The notes below the pieces were generated by a model. That model was not told the DNA's origin. It did not search any database and saw nothing but the letters and a program-made list of their open reading frames with translations. Of a stretch of DNA of 64,000 nt, positions 33,401 through 48,392 are shown piece by piece. A program made the translations under genes and the position numbers. Numbering within the stretch: the first letter of the stretch is position 1; every line of letters starts with the position of its first letter. This DNA is from Calonectria ilicicola (Eukaryota > Ascomycota > Sordariomycetes > Hypocreales > Nectriaceae): assembly GCA_020809705.1 (NCBI GenBank), contig CP085832.1, forward strand, positions 1 to 64,000, in the 5' to 3' direction.

Positions 33401-36400
33401 AATGAGAATATTATCTAGATAGCAAATAACAAAAATATCTAAGTATTCTTATAATATATTAATTATTATTTATTAAAATAATACCAGTATATTTATAAAT
33501 CTAAAAAGCATAACTAAATATTTAAATAATCTAAATTTAGTTTGGAAAGCAATTTTCCATTTATATCCTTCTTTAATATAAATAAAATTATATACTCCTT
33601 TAAGATCCAGTGTAATAAAGATATTAGCTCTATAAAGGCAATCCTTCATTTTATTAATTAATAATAGTAAAGTGCGATCTTTAATAATAATATTATTAAG
33701 CTATTAATAGTTCACAATAAGATATAACTTCCCATTTTTCTTAAATACAAATATAATAAAATAACCAGCTTTAGAGTTTAAAATACAGATATATCCCTTT
33801 TTAAGTATATCTTAAATATATTTCTTTAAGGTATTAAGCTTAATTTGATTGAGATTATAAATAGGGTAAAATCGGGTATTAGATCTATCTTTAAGGATAA
33901 TTTCATGATCCTACTAGCTAAACTCAGATAATCTAATATCTAGTTCTTCTATAAAGAGCTTTTTGTAAATTTAATACTATAGAAGTATATTATATAATCT
34001 ATCTATTTCTACTTTAGCCTTTATTTCTTTAAAGCTTTTATTAATTTATTAGAACTATATTCTAAGGTAGATAATCATTTATTATCTTTACCTTTTCTAA
34101 CCATTCTTATATTTATATTTTATTTCTCTAAGTAATAAAGATTCTTTTTTACTTATATCTTTTACTTAATCAAGACTAGGAGTTCAAGATCTCTTATTAT
34201 ATTTTATAAAAATATCACTAGCTACATTATATTCCTTAGGTATTTACACTTAGTTAGTATACCAGTAGATATTAGGGTTATATTAGTATAACTATAAATA
34301 CCCTAAAACTAGATTATATTATCTAATATTAATAATATTAAAGGTTATTTCTTGGTTCTTTCCTTTAATAAAGACTTTTAGATAATTAATCTTTTTATCT
34401 ATAATACCATTATTATATCCAAAGGGTATTCCTTCTATATTAATAATTTTATATAGATCGACTTTCATTATCTATAATAGCTAAAGTTCATTAACTACTT
34501 AAAAATTTATATAATTTTACTTAGCTCCATTATCTACTATAGTATTATACCACTTCCCTTTAATCCTTACTTTTATTTCTAATTATTATTAAGATTACTC
34601 TTTAATTATAAAGTATAAAGCTTTTTTAAAAGTTCTTTTAATAACTCCGGAGGTTATTACCCTAGCCGCTCTTATTATTCTTCTACAAAAAGCTCCACTC
34701 ATTTTTTAATTTTATTCAATACCAGGCTATTACTTTATCTATTATATAAATATCACATTTAAAATCTTAACATTCATTCTAGAGCAACTTACTATAATTA
34801 AGGAACTTAAGTTTACTTAATTCTAATATAATAAACTAATAATAGGGGTTTCTTCCTATTACTTTATATCAATTGAAGTATCTCCTATAAGCATAGTAAA
34901 TAACTATATCTTCTACCCTAATAGAAAAGCATACTATATACTACTTTTATTCTATATATTAAAGGCAATCATAATTATAGTAGCTTACCTATAAAATATT
35001 CTTATATTCTTCATATACTATATTTAATCTAAGATTATCCTTCTTATATTAAATAGGTTAAAAGTTATAGTTTCCTAATTGCTATTTATTTTATATAAGT
35101 AGGAAGACTTTATCTCCATCCTACAAAGGTTCCCTAACTTATTAAACCATTCTTTTAATATTAGTTATCTATTTCCTATTTCCATTTTTATTATAAATGT
35201 AGGTATCCCACTATGCTAGTGCTTTATTAATATATATATCTAGGATAGATATAAGGATTTCTATCTTCTTAGCTCATTCCAACCATTCATAGGGAAGGCA
35301 GAACTAGCCTTCTTATCAGATTAACTATACTTTTTAGATAATTTTATTGATTTTTTATTATAGGATAAGTTTTACCTTATACAACTTATGATTTTCCATA
35401 CATTACTTAACTATAATGATTGATTTATATTTCTTAATAATAGCAAGAATAACTTTTCCTATAATATCCTCTTTTCCTTCTAATACTAGGGTCTATTAAG
35501 TTTTTATAGTATTAAATTATTTCTATCCTTCTAGTATAGGTTTGAACTAATTTCCTGTTTTTGGGGAGTGGCATTTGAAGGATTTATATCCTTTTTTCTA
35601 TAATTAAAGTAGATAATCTTACTTTTATTATACCTCTAGGTAGTATTAAGTTCTATTAGTCCTAAATAAGTCCTATATATAGTACTTTATTACTTGTTCT
35701 AGATTTTTTCTTTATTTAGGATATATAAGTTTTTATTATCTTAGGCACATTCTTTATATTAATTAAATTATCTTTTATTAATTTTAATAGTATTTTTAAT
35801 ATACTTTAAGAGTTTCTTTAATCAATCTTCCTTATAGATTTTATCCTTAACTTCACTTTTCAAGCCTCTATAATAAAGTTCCATTAATATATCATCATCC
35901 CAGGCTATTCATACTATAATTCTTTTAAATTTAGCCAAATACTAGCTACAAGATTTTATTTATTTAAGTTCATATAACTAGTTTACAGCTTATTATTCCA
36001 TATCAATCATACCAAAATTATCTTTAATAGCAATTTTAAAATATTCCTAATCTTTAAAGATCTCTTAGATCTCTTCATTTTAATCGGCATTATTCTCATT
36101 TTCCAGATAGTCTCTCATAATAGGTTCAAACCATACTCCTACATCTCCTTAAAGGAGGGTTTTGGTATATAATACCTAGGCTTTAAAGGTTACAAATTAC
36201 ATTAGGAAGAAGCAAAAGTATCCCTTCATTTAGGTAAGGAAGGGGACTATATTAGCAGCCTTTCCTAGAAAGGGTTCTAAAACCAGAAGTCTTAGAATTT
36301 CACTAATATCTTTACCCTTATTTCCTTCAATTATAGTGGTTCTAGCTTTTTCTGCTTTAAATTATACTTGTATATTTGTAAGTTTCTTTTTAACCTATTA

Positions 36401-36516
36401 TAATTCCATAGTTAACTTAGTATTACTAGAAGAAGCAATAGTAGTGGGGTTCTTTCCAAATATTATTATTACTTAATTATTAATATAAATAATTAATTAA
36501 ATAAAAGCTTTTAATA
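30404..36516 (-). pseudogene. E4 gag-pol remnant
   Basis: Minus-strand gag to chromodomain, with stops throughout. RT catalytic motif at 33421-33410 reads YLDN, the second Asp being lost by a RIP-context change. Chromodomain end lies near 31250-31130; gag is towards 36.4 kb. Confidence 0.8.
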
Positions 36517-36911
36517 TATAATAATTTAATTAATTCTTAATTTAATAAATTAATTAAAATAAAGGGTTTATTATTAATAGGATAATTAAGTATATTATAG
36601 TAAATAGAGCAATAGAAGTATTATATTAGATAATAATCAATTATAATTAAGGTAATTAAATTATATTAAAAGCTGGTTAGTATCGGCTATAAGGGCAGAT
36701 TCTAACCTATCTATATACTATTATCGTAATAGACACTCACTGTATTGGTTCTATCTAAGTATTGGTGATTAGGTAAGTAATTATAAAGTAATTATTAATA
36801 TTATAGGTGATTGCGAGTAAGCGCTTCCTTATTGATTAATATGGGGCTATAGGGTAGGTAGGTGTTAGTTCTGCCGTCGTAGACCGCCTAGGCGTGTCAT
36901 AGGTCATAACA
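36517..36911 (-). repeat. E4 5' LTR (395 bp)
   Basis: Heavily RIP-mutated in its left two thirds; the terminal ~100 bp (to GGTCATAACA) are readable. Confidence 0.88.
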
Positions 36912-39900
36912 AGAATCCTATTAGAGCAATTATTAATCATTTCAACCCTTGATAGCTAGTTATTATGAAGTAGTTGTAATACTTTAATCTTACTTTAAAT
37001 TAGAAGAAGAATGATAATATATTAATAGCTATAATGTACTAGGCCCTTTAAAGTGCCTAGATAATATCTTTCTATCTTAGTAGTAGGTAGTTATCTAAAA
37101 TAGTGATTTTATTAAGGGTATATAGATTTACTATTATCCTTTCTTTTAGTTCTTTATTAATTATTTTTTATATAATAAAAATAGGTATTATAAATAAGGT
37201 TAGTTCTTTAACCTATTCTAATCTACTTTATTAATAGAGTTTATTAAACTTTATATTAATAAACTATTAATCTCTTAGGCTAGATGGGTAGAAGTGCTAG
37301 AAGATGGTTTACTTATATTAATTATTAATAAGTAGCACTTATAGCTCTTTACTTTCTAGTACTTCCACCAAGCTTATATTATTCTATAATTAAGTATACT
37401 TTTTTATTAAGATCTTAACCTTTTTAATAAAGTAATTATTCTAATTATAAATATACACTCCTTTTATTATAATAATCTTAAAAAGATTAGGTATTCACTA
37501 GATATATATTTAGTATAGGATACTTAATTACCTCTTAGGTATTAAAATAGAGTTCTTAGTAGTTTTGCTATTTATCTTAATAATAATGGTTTTTGGTTCT
37601 TATATAAGGTATATTACTACTTTTAAAAGTAATTTCCTTCTTTACTTCTAAGGTAGCTTAGCTATATATATATTAATAAAAATAATATTACTAAATAATC
37701 TTACAGTTATATCAACTACTATTAGTCAGTCCTAGTTTACTTTATAATTGCTGGTGATAATTATTATATTAATTAAGGTAAGTATAAACTTAGATCCTAT
37801 AATGCTTATCTATAGCGAAGATATGCCCTTTTCTTCAGATATTATATTTAAAGCTTTACTTTTAAATATTATATAAATTATAATTATAGCTATAAGTGCT
37901 TGGACCTATATGGTAGTTATAAATACTTGCTCCTTCTTACACTCGGTAATATTACCAAGCTTTTGCTTCTAGTGGAGCTTAATAGTCTTTTTAAAGTTAT
38001 TAATAATTATAATCTTAGCTAGGGTATTATAATTAATTATTATATTTATTATATATTTAGCGAAGGTATGAAATATAAATACTTAATCTTTAGAAACTTC
38101 CTTCCAAGTTGCTAGTATAATGTATGCTTATTCTATAGGAATAACTATATCTTTAGTTACTTTAACTTATTAAACTATATTCTTTCTTAAGTAATTAATA
38201 TAATATAGAATATAGAAGTTATCTAGGGCATTATAGTAAAGCTATCTTTATAATATAATAATATTAATCTTATAAAGATCTAAGAAACCATTCCTAAGGA
38301 GGGCCTCTAGTTTAAGTTTATCTTATACTTATATACTAATTATAAACTTTACTATTTACTTAGTAATTCTATTAATATTTATTTCTTTAATAAATATATT
38401 AAAGATTATCTATTTACTAACTTAAATTATATTACTAATACTATTAATAAATATTAAGGTTCTTTACTTTATAATATAATTAAATAACTATAATAGCTCC
38501 CTATTAATTATAGGATTTCCATACCCTATATTAATATAGATCTTCTTTTCTTCCTTATTATCCTTACTAACCTTAATCTTAATATATATATAGATATAAT
38601 ATATATTACTTACCCTTACCTTTTTATATAGGATAAGCAGCTCATTTATAAGTAGTAGTTACTTAGGTTTTTCCCTTCTAGATTCTTAATACCTTTTATT
38701 AAGATATATAAAGAGTTTATTACAGAAAGGGAAGTCCTACTTACAGCCCTTATAATATACTTTCTTAAAGGGGATTGTAAGTGCTTCTTTAATTAGCTTT
38801 ATAGGTTTTATATAAGTATTAATATATATATATTCTTCAAGGAGGACTAAGGAGTTGAAGGTATACTTACATTAAGTGCACTTATTCTTTCTCTAGATGC
38901 TTTATAGGACCTATCTTTATAATAGTATGTAATATCTATTTTAAGAAGCTTTAGAGGTAATAGACTTATTGGAGCTCGATTTGCTCTCTTCGGGGCTAGG
39001 TTCCTATTCTTAGTTGGCAGGTTCCTTCTCAGTAAGGTATTTGCCTTCAGGTTTTACCTTCTTATCTTTATATAAGCTATCTTTAGTAGGATACTATTAT
39101 TCCTAAGATTAGTTCTAGTTCTTATATTACTTATCCTTATAATAATAATTATAATTATAGTTATTTAATTATTTATTATCTTAGTGAGTGTAGTATTCTT
39201 ATTTATTAGTATTATTATACCTTCTTTTATAGTATAATTATTAATTATCCTAATACCTTTATTAAAAGTTTATTTATTTATCTTTAAGCATTACCATATT
39301 AATATTCTTCTTTTAATCCTTATAATCTTAAATAAACTTAATAATAGTTATCTTAGATATTAGAATTTATAATAGATATATAATCTTATAATTAATAAGT
39401 AGGAAGATTATTTTAAGAATCTCTCTATCTACTTATATTCTAGCTTATTTAGTAAGCTTAGTTTTACATTGCACCCAAAGAGAAAGAGATATATCTTATC
39501 AAGCAGAGTCAAGTATGTATTTCTCAGTTATATACTCTTCCAACAAATCTAACTCCTAAAGCTTAAATCGCCTTATAAGATCTTGACAGAAGTAAGAAAT
39601 AGAGCCCTTTATAATCTTAGCTTACTTTTTATTGCTAAGCTCCTCTATTAACTACTTATAAGCTATACTTTAAAGTATTGTAAGATAGTGCTTTTAAAGA
39701 GAATCTTTATTAAACCATTTGAAGATTTTAAAGTATATATAGAAGAGGCTAATATTAGTATAAAGTTATTTGCCTTACATAATAATAAGTCCTTACTTTT
39801 TAAGGTCCTTGAAATCTGGGTTAAAGGTTCTAATAGTATTACGCTTGATTTGTCTTCTATTTACCTAATTATTTATTAAGAGTAATATATAAGATTGAAT

Positions 39901-41287
39901 ATACTATAATAAACTAAGGCTTATATTTAAAAAGTTTAATAAACTAGAAGAAGGTAATAAATCACTTGGATAATTATTATTATTATACTTAGCTTATAGC
40001 TACACTAATTTGTGGTAGTGCTTGCCTAAGCGGGCTGGGGTTCGTGACCTTCTACTACCAGAGGTATTTAGGCTAAAGTATATTAAGCTTCTCCTCTAAG
40101 TTAACCAGATCGACTGGGTAAAGTAACTAGCCTCCCTTAAGCTAGAGAGATTACTTTATTACTTAGATCCTTATTTATTTATAAAGATTAGGTTTTCTAG
40201 AATAAGTGAATTAGATATAATAGTATTTATAGATATATTATTAAATTATAGTATCTTACTAAAAGAGGTCATAAGAAATCTAGAGAAATTTAAAAATATA
40301 ATATATTTAGTAGCTTCTTATCTCTAAACTACTAAAGTATCTAGGTACTAAGTCTTAGCTTAAGGCATATTAGCTAAAATAGTAGCATTCTAATGGCCCT
40401 ATTTAATAGTACTATCCATATAGTCTCTTATCTATTAGGCGAAGATAGCATCCTAGAGGGTAAACTTACTAAAAGTCTTTATTAATTATTTCTTAAGTAT
40501 TAATTTATTATAGTAAACTCCTTATCTTATAACTCTCCTTACCTCCTCCTTATCTAAGAACTAATCTTTATACTATTTATTAGATTTTATAATAAATACC
40601 TTTTAATTAATAATCTTAGCTCTTTAAGGCTTTGGCTAGGGCTAGGAGGTATTATTCTTTATAAATCCCACCTCTTTATCCTTATCTTTTCCAAGAATTA
40701 GATTTACTAAAGAGAGATCTTCTTCCTTTTAAAAAGATATAAGCTTTACTAAGGCTAAGGCTAAAGTAGTAGATCTTATTATATTATTATAAGCTTATTT
40801 AATAATAGGAGAATGGTAATATAAGAAAGTATTTACCTTAAATAAGCTAAAATAATAATTATAAAGTATAAAGTAGTATTAATTGGTAGAAATATAGATC
40901 TATAGCTAAGTTATTATAATTATTATAAAAGTTAAGTAATCTATTATAATAAAGGTAATATTAATAATTTTAAGCCTTACTCTTATAATAAAAAAATCCT
41001 TTCTATAATTTTATAAGATAATTTAAAATTATTCTATAATCTTTAATAACTAATATTTTCTCTAGACTATATAGATAGCTAGATAAGATATTCTTTATAT
41101 AGAAAAGGATTTTAAAGAGGGATTTTAAAGATAGATTTATAAGAATTATTATAAATATTTTTCTTATTAATTAATTAATAAATAATTTAGTAATATATTA
41201 TATTAAAATATAATTTGAGATTGTTTAATGTAATTGCCTAGAATAATATTATGGTACTAATCTTAAGGAGAAGTAATTACTACTATA
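36912..41287 (-). pseudogene. E3 gag to early pol remnant
   Basis: Continuation of E3 beyond E4. Extremely AT-rich with scattered GC-richer words (about 38980-39060 and 40010-40150). By element orientation it should encode gag, protease and the start of RT on the minus strand. No motif could be named with confidence. Confidence 0.5.
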
Positions 41288-41450
41288 TAATACAGTAGGA
41301 TTAGAATAGTAGGGGTCTTAATAATATATAGTAGAAAGATTAATATCTTCTTCTCTATCTACCCTAGTAATGGGCTTATATATACCTTCCAAGGGTGCCT
41401 AAGGCACACACTTACAGGGTTCCATATGTGTTGACACCATTTCCGTATCA
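41288..41450 (-). repeat. E3 right LTR (5' LTR of the element)
   Basis: 163 bp; retains the unmutated end CCATTTCCGTATCA and matches the left LTR at every alignable unmutated site. Confidence 0.85.
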
Positions 41451-41486
41451 CTATTACTGTAGAAATACTAATATAATAAGTGGAAT

Positions 41487-41886
41487 TGTTATGACCCGGA
41501 CACCTAAAAGCGGTAACCACAGGCAGAACCCCAACCAATCATAACAAGACTACCCTAGACCCACATAACCAACTAATAAGAGTAAAGTCAAATGGCCTTC
41601 ATTTAACACTACCGAAGATCGTAGTAAATATTATTAAACTGACTCCATTTAATTATTGTAATAATAGAACCTTAGATATAGTAGTATATAAACAGATTAG
41701 ATCCTACTATAAGGAATAGAATTAATTAACTTTTAATATAATTTGATTATTTTAATTACAATTAACTATTACCTAATATAATACTTCTATTACTTTATTT
41801 TATTATAATATACTTAACCACCTTACTAATAATAAACCTTTTATTTTAATTAATTTATTAAATTAGAAATTAATTAAATTATTATA
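41487..41886 (+). repeat. E5 5' LTR (400 bp)
   Basis: Subfamily A LTR beginning TGTTATGACCCGGACACC; 3' part RIP-mutated. Confidence 0.88.
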
Positions 41887-44800
41887 TATTAAAAGCTCTT
41901 ATTCAATTAATTACCTATATTAATAATTAAGTAATAACAATATCTAGAAAGAATCCTACTACTATTGCTCCTCCTAGTAATATTAAATTAACTATAGAAC
42001 TATAGTAGGTTAAGAAGAAACTTATAAATATATAAGTATAACTTAAGGTAGAAAAAGCTGGAACTACTATAATTAAAGAAAATAAGGGTAAAGATATTAA
42101 TGAAATTCTAAGACCTCCGGTTTTAAAGCCCTTTCTAGGAAAAGCTACTAATATAGTCCCCTTCCTTACCTAAATGAAGGGATACTTCTGCTTCTTTCTA
42201 ACCTAATTAGTAACTCTTAAAGCTTAAGTACTATATACTAAAATCTTTCTTTAAAAAGATATAGGAGTATAGTTTAAATCTATTATAAGAGACTATTTAG
42301 AAAATAAAGATAATATTAATTAAAATAAAAAAATCTAAGAGATTTTTAGAGATTAAGAATATTTTAAAATTACTATTAAAGATAATTTTAATATAATTAA
42401 TATAAAATAATAAACTATAAACTAATTATATAAATTTAAATAAATAAAATCCTATAATTAATATTTAACTAAGTTTAAAAGAATTATAATATAAATAGCC
42501 TAGGATAATAATATATTAATAAAACTCTATTATAAAGGCTTAAAAAGCAAAGTCAAGAATAAAATCTATAAAGAAGATTGGCCAGAGAAACTCTTAAAGT
42601 ATATTAAAAGTGCTATTAAAATTAATAAAAGATAATTTAATTAATATAAAGAATATGCCTAAGATAATAAAAACCTATATATCCTAAATAAAAGAAAAAT
42701 CTAGAATAAGTAATAAAGCATTATATATAGGACTTATTTAGGACTAATAGAACTTAATACTATCTAAAGATATAATAAAAGTAAGATTATTTACTTTAAT
42801 TATAAAAAGAAAGAATATAAATCTTTTAAATATCATTCCCTAAAAATAGGAAATTAGTTTAAACCTATACTAAAAAGATAGAAATAACTTAATATTATAA
42901 AAACTCAATAGACCCTAGTACCAAAAGAAAAAGAGAATACCATAGAAAAAGTTATTCTTACTATCATTAAGAAACATAAACCAACTACTATAGTTAAGTA
43001 ATATATAAAAAACCATAAGTTATATAAGGTAAAACTTACTCTATAATAAAAAATCAATAAAGCTATCCAAAAAGCATAATCAATCTAATAAGAAAATTAA
43101 TTCTACCTTCCCTACAAATAGTTAGAATGAGCTAAAAAGATAGAAATCTCTATATCTATCCTAGATATATATACCAATAAAGTACCAATATAATAAAATA
43201 CCTATACTTATAATAAAAATAAAAATAGAAAATAAACAACTAATATTAAAAGAATAGCCTAATAAATTAAAGAACTTTTATAAAACAAAGATAAAATCTT
43301 CCTACTTATATAAAGCAAATAGCAACTAGGAAACCATAATCCCCAACCCATCCAATATAAAAAGGATAACCCTAGACTAAACATAGCATATAAAGAATAT
43401 AAAAACATCTTATAGGTAAGCTACTATAACCATAACTACCTTCAATATATAAAATAAAAATAATATATAGTATACTTTCCTATTAAAGTAGAAAACATAA
43501 TTATCTATTATACCTATAAAAGACACTTCAACTAATACAAAGTAATAGAAAAAAACCCCCACTACCAGTTCATTATATTAAAACCAAATAAGCCTAAGTT
43601 CCCCAATTGCAACAAGCTACCCTAAAATAAATATCAAGACCCCAAATACAATATCCACATAACAAATAAAGCAATAGCCTAACACCAAACAAAACCAAAA
43701 AACAAGCAAAGCCTTCTATAAAAGAGCAATAGGAGCAACTAGGGCAACAACCCCTAGAATTACTAAAAGAACTCCCTAAAAAAGCTTTATACTCTATAAC
43801 TAAAGAGCAACCCCAATAATAACTAAAAGTAGAAATAAAGATTAAAGGGAAGTAATATAATACTATAGTAAATAGTAAAGCCAAACAAAACTATATTAAC
43901 CTTTAAGTAATTAACCAACTTTAGCTACTATAGATAACAAAAGTCAATCCATATAAAATCATTAATATAAAAGGAACCCCTTTTAACTATAATAATAATA
44001 TTATAGATAAAAAGATTAATTACTTAAAAGTCTTTATTAAAGAAAAAACTAAAAAGTAATCTTTAATATTATTAATATTAAATAATATAATCTAATTTTA
44101 AAATACTTATAGTTATATTAATATAACCTTAATATCTACTAGTATACTAGCTAGGTACAAATACTTAAGAAGTATAATATAACTAGTGATATTTTTATAA
44201 ATTACAATAAAAGATCTTAAACTTCTAGCCTTAATTAAGTAAGAGATATAAGTAAAGAAGAATCTTTATTACCTAAAGGAATTAAATATAAGTATAAGAA
44301 TAATTAAAAAAAGCAAAAACAATAAATAATTATCTACCTTAAAGTATAATTCTAGTAAATTAATAAAAGCTTTAAAAAAATAAAGGCTAAAGTAGAAATA
44401 GACAGACTATACAATATACCCCTATAATACTAAATCTATAAAAAACTCTTTATAAAAGAACTAGATATTAGACTACCTAAGTTTAGCTAGTAAGATTATA
44501 AAATCATCTTTAAAAATAAATCTAATATCTAATTTTACTTTATTTATAATCTCAACCAAATCAAGCTTAATATCTTAAAGGAATATATCCAAGATATACT
44601 TAAAAAAGAATATATCTATATTTCAAACTCTAAAGCCAATTACCCTATTATATTTATACCTAAAAAAATAGAAAGCTATACCTTATTATAAACTACTAAT
44701 AACTTAATAATATTATTATTAAAGATCATACTTTACTACTATTAATTAATAAAATAAAAGATTATTTTTATAAAGCTAATATCTTTACTACACTAGATCT

Positions 44801-47800
44801 TAAAAAGTATACAATCTTATTTATATTAAAGAAGGATATAAATAAAAAACCACTTTCCAAACTAAATTTAAACTATTTAAATACTTAATTATACCTTTTA
44901 AACTTATAAATATACTAACATCATTCTAACAAATAATAACCAATATATTATAAAAATACTTAAATATCTTTATTATCTACTACCTAGATAATATTCTCAT
45001 CTTCTCCAAAAACAAAGAAGAATATAAAGAATATATTTATAAGGTCTTAAAAGCCCTCCAAGACACCAAACTCCTAATTAAACCAGAAAAAAGTAAGTTC
45101 TACACTTAGAAAGTAGAATTTTTAAAATATATTATTAGCTCTAATAAAATTCATATAAACCTAAAGAAAGTCACTATAGTAAAAGATTAGAAGGAATTTA
45201 CTAATATAAAGGAAGTATAAGTTTTCCTTAGATTTATTAATTATTACTGAAGATTTATTAAAGGATTTAGTAAAATTACCTTAGGTATAATAGAACTAAT
45301 TAAGAAAAAAATTACCTTTTAATAAAGAAATAAAGTATAATAATTATTTGAAGCCATAAGAAATGCTATTTTAGAAGAACCTATCCTTATAATATTCGAC
45401 CTTAATAAGCCTATAAAGCTAGAAACCGATATATCAGACTTCACCTTAAAGGCCTAGATCGGATAATAAGATAAACAAGGAAACCTATATCCTATAGCAT
45501 TCTACTTATATAAGCTATATAGCCCTAAGCTAAATTACCCTATCTATAATAAAGAATTCCTTACTATTATTAATGCTTTTAAAGAATTCTAATAATACCT
45601 TTTAAAAAGTAATTATAAAATTATAATATATACTAATCATAAAAACATTACTTACTTTATAACCATTTAAAAACTTAGTAAAAGGCAACTACAATATATA
45701 AAATATCTATCTAAATTCAACTATCAAATCATTTATATTAAAAGAACTAAAAATAACCACACTAATACAATCAGCCACTAACCTAACTATAATACAAAAA
45801 AACCAAAAACACAAGAAAAACTATTAATCTATAATACCAATAAAGAACTAGAATAAGCCCTAATCAATAAAATAACAATAAAAACAAAAAAAATAATCAC
45901 CACTATAAGAGTAGGAGGATTGTTATATATAACTAGAACTACTACCATAGAAATACCAATATAACAAGTAGAACAAGGCAATCTACTACTAAGGAAAATT
46001 AAAAAATATAATCTAATACTTTCAGAAAAAGAAAAATAAATTATCTATAAGTGCTAAAGGAACATTAAATAGAGTTAATAAGGGATATCCACAAACATCC
46101 CTTATATAACCATAAAGATATTAATAAAACCCTTAAATAAATCAAATAAATATTTTCTTTTAATAAAATAAAAAAGAAAGTTGAATAAATATATAAGGAA
46201 TATAGCCTATATTAACACTTTAAAAAACTAAGATACAAACTATACAGATTATTATAACCATCCCCTATTATATAATAACCATAAGACTTAATTATAATAG
46301 ACTTTATTACTAACCTCCCTTATCAATAGACCCTACTATAGAAATATACTATAATAGTATTTTTATTATTATAGATCACTTTATAAAAGCAGTATATTAT
46401 CTCCCTTATAATAAAACAATAAAAGAAAAATAATTTGCCTACCTTTTCTTTTAAAATATAATTACTATATATAAATTATTAACTAAAATCATTTTAGATA
46501 GAGAATAACTATTTATATCTAAGTTTTAATAAAGCCTGATATCCTTAATAGGGTTAAACTACAAGTTAAGCATAGTCTTCTACTTCCAAATAGATAGGTA
46601 AACCAAATGCTAAAATCAGGAAATTAAATAATATCTATAATACTATATTAATTATAAGTAAATTAATTAAGTAAAAAAGTTACCTATTATATAATTAGCA
46701 TATAATATATCCTATAATTATAGTATTAAGATAATACTAATAAAAGCCAACTTTAGTTTTATACTAGATGCTTACTAAGCCTCCTTAGAAGGCATAATTT
46801 AAATAAAAGTTATAATTAAGTTAGATAATTTAAGAAAATTATATAAAGAAATAAAGATAGAACTTAAGTTTATTTATAATATAATAAAAAGACATTATAA
46901 TTTAAAAAGGCTAAAGGGATTATCCTTCTTAGAGAGAGATATAGTCTACTTAATAATAAAAAATCTTATAATAAAAAAATAAAACAAAAAAATCAACTTC
47001 ACATAGATTAGGCTATATTTAATTAAAAGAAAAATATTAAAAAATAACTACAAGCTCGATCTTCTAGATAATATTAAGGTCCACCTTATCTTCTATATCT
47101 TACTATTAGAATTAGGTAAGGGTATCTAGGTAAATATAGGACCTAAGTACAAATTACAAATAGAAAATCTAGAAGATTAATAAAAAATTAAAAAATCCTA
47201 TAAAGAAAAGAAAAGGATAGAAAATTCAAAATTAAATGGAAAAACTATAAAGAAATAACCTAAGAATCTACCAAATATCTTATATATTACTTAAAAATAC
47301 TAGAAGTATTTCTCTAGAATTAATATAAAGGAAATCAGGTAAACTACTCCAGTTAATAATCCTATAATCCTTAAGTAATTATACCTTTAATAATACTAAT
47401 ATCTTAGTACACTCCTTTTCTTCTAATTCATCTAAATCCTTATAACCCTAAGAAATTATCTCTTTTACTTTCTTATATAAATAATACTTCTAAGTATATA
47501 AATGCTATAATCGAGCTAGAGCACTTATTAAATCTACTTTAGTTTTCTTCTTCTTCCTATTAATCTAATCTTTTTTATAAGAAACTTACTTAATTAAAAA
47601 GAAAATAAGTATATAAAAGTAAAAGAAGAAATATACTTATAAACCTAAGTAGAAATACCTTTAAAATTATAGTTAGAATACTTATTCTTTATATAAAATT
47701 TATAGTAGCTTTTTCCCTTAGCTATAATATAGAATAATTGCCTAATATAAAAATAAGCTAAATAATAAGATATCTTGAAACTAAATTTATTAATTAATTT

Positions 47801-47987
47801 AATAATATTCTTTTAATAAGCTTTAATTATCTTAAAATAAGAAACAACTTTAGTAATATAGCCTAATATCCTATTAGTACTTAAACTATAAAAAGATAAA
47901 AGAAGAAAAAATATATAATAATCACAAGTAAGGAAACTAGCCTATTTACCTAACCTTAGAATAAGACCAACAAAAGGGAAAGTATTA
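41887..47987 (+). pseudogene. E5 gag-pol remnant
   Basis: Same order as E2. RT catalytic motif at 44981-44992 reads YLDN. Integrase and chromodomain traces lie at about 46290-47270. Stops throughout. Compared with E1, the gag-protease part (about 43300-43900) keeps its cytosines while guanines are largely changed to A. Confidence 0.8.
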
Positions 47988-48387
47988 TATTATAATCCAA
48001 ATACCTAAAAATAATAATTATAGGTAGAACCCCAACCAATCATAACAAGACTACCCTAAACCCACATAATCAACCAATAAAAATAAAATCGAACAACCCT
48101 TATTCAATATTACTAAAGATCATAGCAAATATTATCAAACTAACTCCATTTAACTATTATAATAACAGAACCTTAGATATAGTAGTATATAGACAGATCA
48201 GATCCTACTATAAGGAATAGAACTAATTAGCTTTTAATATAATTTAATTACCTTAATTGCAATTAACTATTACCTAATGTAATATTTCTATTACTTTATT
48301 TTACTATAACGCACCTAATCACCCTGCTAACAATAAACCCTTCATTCTGATTGGTTTATTAAGTTGGGAATTGACCAGATCATTACA
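47988..48387 (+). repeat. E5 3' LTR (400 bp)
   Basis: Start mutated (TATTATAATCCAAATACC), end GATCATTACA nearly intact. Confidence 0.88.
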
Positions 48388-48392
48388 GGAAT

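Larger units (their letters stand above)
30009..36911 (-). mobile_element. E4: Ty3/gypsy chromovirus, subfamily B, 6,903 bp, minus strand
   Basis: Inserted in E3 pol. LTRs of 395 bp at 30009-30403 and 36517-36911; perfect target duplication AGAAT. The minus-strand start (at 36911) reads TGTTATGACCTATGACACGC. Same gene order as E2, reversed. This is the deepest level of nesting: E4 in E3 in E1. Confidence 0.93.
26299..41450 (-). mobile_element. E3: second Ty3/gypsy family, 163-bp LTRs, about 7.75 kb net
   Basis: LTRs 26299-26461 and 41288-41450 (TGATACAG to CCGTATCA with RIP changes), target duplication CTATT on both sides. Removing TRIM 2 and E4 with their duplicated sites leaves about 7,750 bp. 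The coding strand is minus: integrase core lies near 28010-27560 (D..SKF and YYLQANG traces), and the RT catalytic site at 29919-29908 reads I-N-N where I-D-D is expected. The gag side is towards 41 kb. The LTR sequence and gene content are unlike the A/B family. Heavily RIP-mutated. Confidence 0.88.
41487..48387 (+). mobile_element. E5: Ty3/gypsy chromovirus, subfamily A, 6,901 bp
   Basis: Inserted in E1 31 bp beyond the E3 site; LTRs of 400 bp at 41487-41886 and 47988-48387; perfect target duplication GGAAT. Closest relative of E1 in both LTRs and 3' noncoding segment. Much of the interior carries only G-to-A changes on the plus strand, leaving C-rich words. Confidence 0.94.

Noticed and set aside
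39688..39879. Plus-strand 63-codon frame in E3
   Set aside because: E3 is coded on the minus strand; the frame is short and AT-driven.
43594..43884. Minus-strand 96-codon frame, with a partner at 51866-52150
   Set aside because: Both are antisense to the same part of E5 and E6 gag-protease. They stay open because strand-biased RIP removed stop codons on that strand; the similarity between them is simply element homology.
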